This document shows, piece by piece, positions 61,138 to 64,000 of a DNA stretch of 64,000 bases (within the stretch, counting starts at the first letter, position 1; each line of letters starts with the position of its first letter). The notes below the pieces were generated by a model. The model saw only the letters and a program-made list of their open reading frames with translations, ran no database searches and had not been told where the DNA came from. The position numbers were made by a program, and so were the translations under genes. Location of the stretch: the NCBI RefSeq assembly GCF_001613465.1, contig NZ_BDCK01000023.1:62001-126000 (forward strand), given 5' to 3'. The DNA is from Nocardia niwae NBRC 108934 = DSM 45340. GTDB lineage: Bacteria; Actinomycetota; Actinomycetes; Mycobacteriales; Mycobacteriaceae.

Positions 61138-62433
61138 ATGAGTCGATCGGACAAAGATGGGGCAAGTGTGTTGTCGAGTTGGCTGAAGGACGGGAACGTG
61201 GGCGCGGAGGGTGATCAGGTCGCCGCGGAGACCGACCTGTTCGCGCTGGCGCAGATGATCGCGGACAACGCGGGCGGGATGGTGACGATCGAGGACCCGG
61301 TGTCGCACGTGCTCGCGTACTCGGCGTCCGATGAGAACGCCGACGAGTTGCGCGTGCGCTCGATTCTCGGCCGGGAGGGCCCGCGGGAGTATCTGAGTCT
61401 GCTGCGGCAGTGGGGTGTGTTCGATCGGCTGCGTAACACCGACGAGGTCGTCGACGTGCCCGCGCACGACGAACTGAACATCAAGCGCAGGCTGGTGATC
61501 GGGATCCGCCGTCCCGCGGACGCGCAGGCGCGCGGCCCGCGCGTGCTCGGCGCGATCTGGCTGCAGCAGGGTGATCGGCCCTTCCACCCGGACGCGGCCG
61601 AGATCCTGCGCGGCGCGGCGGCCATCGCGGCACGCCTCATCTCCCGAAGCCTCGACACGCCGACCACCGAAGCGCTGCTGATCCGGCGTCTGTTCGGCGC
61701 GGGCGGGCCCACGGTCGACGCCGCGGCGGTCGCGAACACGCTGCACCTGCACTCGGCCGGCCCGGCGGCGGTGATCGGGTTCGCGCCCATGGCGGGCGAG
61801 CGGGCGCCGGGCGCCGCGGTGGGCGGCGTACTCCGCCTGCGTGCGGGGGCTTTTCGCGGTGACTCGGTGACCACCACGATCGGCGACCGCTTCTACGTGC
61901 TGCTGCCCGGTTACCGTTCCGCGCAGGCAGTGACGGCCTGGGCGCGTCAGCTGATCGATGGGTTCGAAGGCCGGCACTCGCTGGCGCTCCGGGCCGCGAT
62001 CGCCTGCCCGGTGCCCGATCTCGGCCGGGTGGCCGAGGCGCGCGCGGAAGTCGATCGGGTCCTGGACCGCACCGGCGCGACCGCGTCGCAGCGCCGGGTG
62101 ACCACCCTGGCCGAGGCGCGGACCGCGGTGCTGCTCGGTGAAGTGCTCGATCTCGTCGGAGCCCGGGCGGAATTGCACGATCCGCGGCTGCGCGCGCTGT
62201 TGGACTACGACCGCAAGCATTCCGCGAGCCTGCGCGACAGTGTCGAGACCTACCTGCGCGCACACGGCGACGTGCGCGACGCCGCCACGGCGCTGCGCGT
62301 GCATCCGAACACGCTGCGCTACCGGCTGCGCCGGGTCGAGGACATCCTCGGCATGAACCTCGACGACCCCGCCGACCGCCTGCTGCTGGAGATCCAGCTG
62401 GCCCTGCACCGCCGTGCACGCCCGGCCGAGTAG
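61138..62433 (+). CDS. pruC: PucR-type activator of proline utilisation
   Basis: 431 residues. A GAF-like N-terminal sensory region, then the C-terminal PucR HTH (LRDSVETYLRAHGDVRDAATALRVHPNTLRYRLRRVEDILG). Divergent from pruA by 65 bp, the same arrangement as mycobacterial pruC-pruA-pruB, where it activates proline catabolism. Probably responds to proline. Confidence 0.87.
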   Translation: MSRSDKDGASVLSSWLKDGNVGAEGDQVAAETDLFALAQMIADNAGGMVTIEDPVSHVLAYSASDENADELRVRSILGREGPREYLSLLRQWGVFDRLRNTDEVVDVPAHDELNIKRRLVIGIRRPADAQARGPRVLGAIWLQQGDRPFHPDAAEILRGAAAIAARLISRSLDTPTTEALLIRRLFGAGGPTVDAAAVANTLHLHSAGPAAVIGFAPMAGERAPGAAVGGVLRLRAGAFRGDSVTTTIGDRFYVLLPGYRSAQAVTAWARQLIDGFEGRHSLALRAAIACPVPDLGRVAEARAEVDRVLDRTGATASQRRVTTLAEARTAVLLGEVLDLVGARAELHDPRLRALLDYDRKHSASLRDSVETYLRAHGDVRDAATALRVHPNTLRYRLRRVEDILGMNLDDPADRLLLEIQLALHRRARPAE

Positions 62434-63185
62434 CGAGAGACGGTGGGGCGGGGCGGTTCGAGATCGTCTGCCGCCACGGCGGCCGAATCTGCCCGCTCCC
62501 TGGCGCACTCGTGTCGCGGTCGACCACACGCAGTCCGTGCGGCCCGGTGTTTCGACGATCGTGTCCAGCCGACTCGGCGTGCTCCACCAGCGCTTGATGC
62601 GATCGGCACGGGTGCCGCCTACCGGGAAGGTAGCGACGACGGCACCGTTCCGGCGTTGGCCGGGTCAGGCAGGCGTGCGATCCCTCGATTCCACCGGCCA
62701 TCGGATACCCCGCGCGACAAAGGAATTCGGAAAGTCGGCCGGGTCGAACGCTCAGTGAGTTCGCGGCCGCGCCGGGCGCGTATCGCCGAAGCATCCGAAA
62801 CCGCACTGCGACAGGACTTTCCATCGTCACCGCGGATCGGACCTGACCGGGCAGGCGCCTCCGGACGCCCGCTCCCGCGAGGCGGCTCGCCGAGCGGTGC
62901 CCCGCGTCCATGCCGCGATCTGGAGGTGGTGGTCGCGACACCCTCGAGCAGCGGGGTGTTCCGGATCGGCTGATCCTGACTCGTGGGCCGGCTCTGACCG
63001 CACCACCAGGCCCGGGACCTGCGCCGACGGCGAATCGGCTGCTGACCGGCGCGCTGCGCGATACGCCTGCCGAAGGGGTGCGCCGCGGCCTACAGTTGAG
63101 CGCAGGAACCCGGGTCACGGCCCCGGGAAGGCGTTCGGCTCGGTCCGCGCCGGACACCCTCCGGGTCCCCGTCACGGAGGACGAG
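62434..63185. other. Intergenic region, no gene recognised
   Basis: 752 bp between pruC and the kinase gene. Frames are open on both strands but show only Arg/Pro/Ser-rich non-coding composition. Probably holds the kinase promoter; GGAGG precedes the kinase start. Confidence 0.45.
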
Positions 63186-64000
63186 ATGACGACGCGACGT
63201 CAGACGCTGGAGGTGGGGTCGCGATTCGGGCCGTATCGCCTGGATCGCCTGATCGGTCGTGGCGGCATGGGCGAAGTGTTCGAGGCCTACGACACCGTCA
63301 AGGACCGCACCATCGCGCTGAAGGTGCTGCCCGAGCGGCTGCACGACGACCCGGTCTTCCGGGAGCGGTTCCGGCGCGAATCGCATGTCGCGGCGCGTTT
63401 GCAGGAACCGCACATCATCCCGATCCACGACTACGGCGAGATCGACGGCCGGCTGTTCATCGATATGCGCCTCGTCGGCGGCGACAGTTTGCGCGCGTTG
63501 CTCACCGCGCGGGCCCCACTGGAGCCGGAGCGGGCGGTCGCGATCATCCGGCAGGTCGCCGCCGCGCTGGACGCCGCACACGCCGACGGCTTGGTGCACC
63601 GCGACATCAAGCCGGACAACATCCTGCTCACCCCCGACGGCTTCGCCTACCTGGTGGACTTCGGTATCGCGCAGTCGGCCACCGGGGAGAGCCTCACCAG
63701 CACGGGCTCGGCGATCGGATCGTTCCACTACATGGCGCCGGAGCGGTTCCACTCCCGCGCGGTCACCCCCGCCGCCGACGTCTACGCCCTGACCTGCGTG
63801 CTGTACGAATGCCTCACCGGTTCGCGGCCCTTCCCGAAGGACACCGAAGCGCAGATCATCTCCGCGCACCTGTTCGAGCCGCCGCCACGGCCGCATGAAT
63901 GCCGCCCCGGACTGCCCGCCCGATTGGACGAGGTGGTCGCGCGCGGCATGGCCAAGGACCCGCAGGCGCGCTACGCCACGGCAGGAGAGCTCGGAGCGGC
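63186..64000 (+). CDS. Serine/threonine protein kinase (3' end outside window)
   Basis: The first 271 residues are visible. A complete kinase catalytic core: glycine loop IGRGGMGEVFEAYD, catalytic Lys in IALKVLPERL, HRDIKPDNILL, DFGIAQSA, and MAPERF. This is the bacterial Hanks-type PknB branch. Downstream sensor or membrane parts lie beyond the window. GGAGGACGAG precedes the ATG. Confidence 0.94.
   Translation, partial: MTTRRQTLEVGSRFGPYRLDRLIGRGGMGEVFEAYDTVKDRTIALKVLPERLHDDPVFRERFRRESHVAARLQEPHIIPIHDYGEIDGRLFIDMRLVGGDSLRALLTARAPLEPERAVAIIRQVAAALDAAHADGLVHRDIKPDNILLTPDGFAYLVDFGIAQSATGESLTSTGSAIGSFHYMAPERFHSRAVTPAADVYALTCVLYECLTGSRPFPKDTEAQIISAHLFEPPPRPHECRPGLPARLDEVVARGMAKDPQARYATAGELGA

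Noticed and set aside
62434..63185. Several open frames between pruC and the kinase gene
   Set aside because: None has a domain, a good start site or sensible composition.
1..64000. Mobile elements, prophage, tRNA, rRNA or CRISPR
   Set aside because: No transposase, integrase, phage structural genes, regularly spaced repeats or RNA-gene signatures were found by reading both strands.

Overview
The window is high-GC DNA from an actinomycete, most likely Nocardia or a close mycolic-acid relative. Three things point there: two cvn conservons (a histidine-kinase-like protein, Roadblock, DUF742 and small GTPase genes followed by cytochrome P450 genes), a pruC / pruA-pruB proline locus arranged as in Mycobacterium, and an EspR-like regulator with several F420/flavin split-barrel enzymes. 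I see no rRNA, tRNA, CRISPR array, insertion sequence or phage genes. All assignments come from reading motifs by eye; no search was run.

Layout. 1-17.8 kb holds ordinary small loci: a truncated carboxylesterase, a TetR/FAD-monooxygenase divergent pair, an S1-domain protein, a PAS-ANTAR regulator, an Rv2629-like protein, a large membrane-anchored periplasmic-binding protein, transporters, a LysR/DapA-like/DHA2-exporter locus, and a TetR/SDR pair with a striking long dyad between them. 18.4-28.0 kb is conservon 1 (plus strand), cvnABCDE followed by an expanded P450 set of five genes: three of the CYP157 type that lack the ExxR motif and two conventional CYP154-like ones. Remnants of the cvnD tail before the extra copies show how they arose. 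28-34.4 kb carries flavin/F420 enzymes, a MerR regulator and a TetR/hydrolase pair whose hydrolase lacks its catalytic acid and histidine. 34.5-45.8 kb contains a three-TIG-domain protein, small stress-type proteins, a secreted lipase, a lipoprotein, a BrkB-like membrane protein, a Nudix hydrolase, oxidoreductases and regulators, with a decayed P450 tail at 39.9 kb and a decayed copy of the start of an XRE regulator at 45.9 kb.

46.0-51.4 kb is conservon 2 (minus strand), a compact six-gene operon cvnA-B-C-D-E-F in which consecutive genes overlap, with an EspR-like gene just upstream. 52.4-64 kb has two F420/flavin enzymes, a GntR/MFS pair, an amidase, an APC amino-acid permease, the pruA-pruB proline catabolic operon with its divergent PucR-type activator, and the start of a Ser/Thr protein kinase.

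How the genes work together: each conservon probably assembles a membrane-proximal kinase-like/Roadblock/GTPase complex coupled to a P450 pair, and conservon 1 has expanded the P450 output. The proline locus converts proline to glutamate in two steps, with a transporter next to it. Most other loci are regulator plus divergent enzyme pairs, and several show a visible inverted-repeat operator between them.
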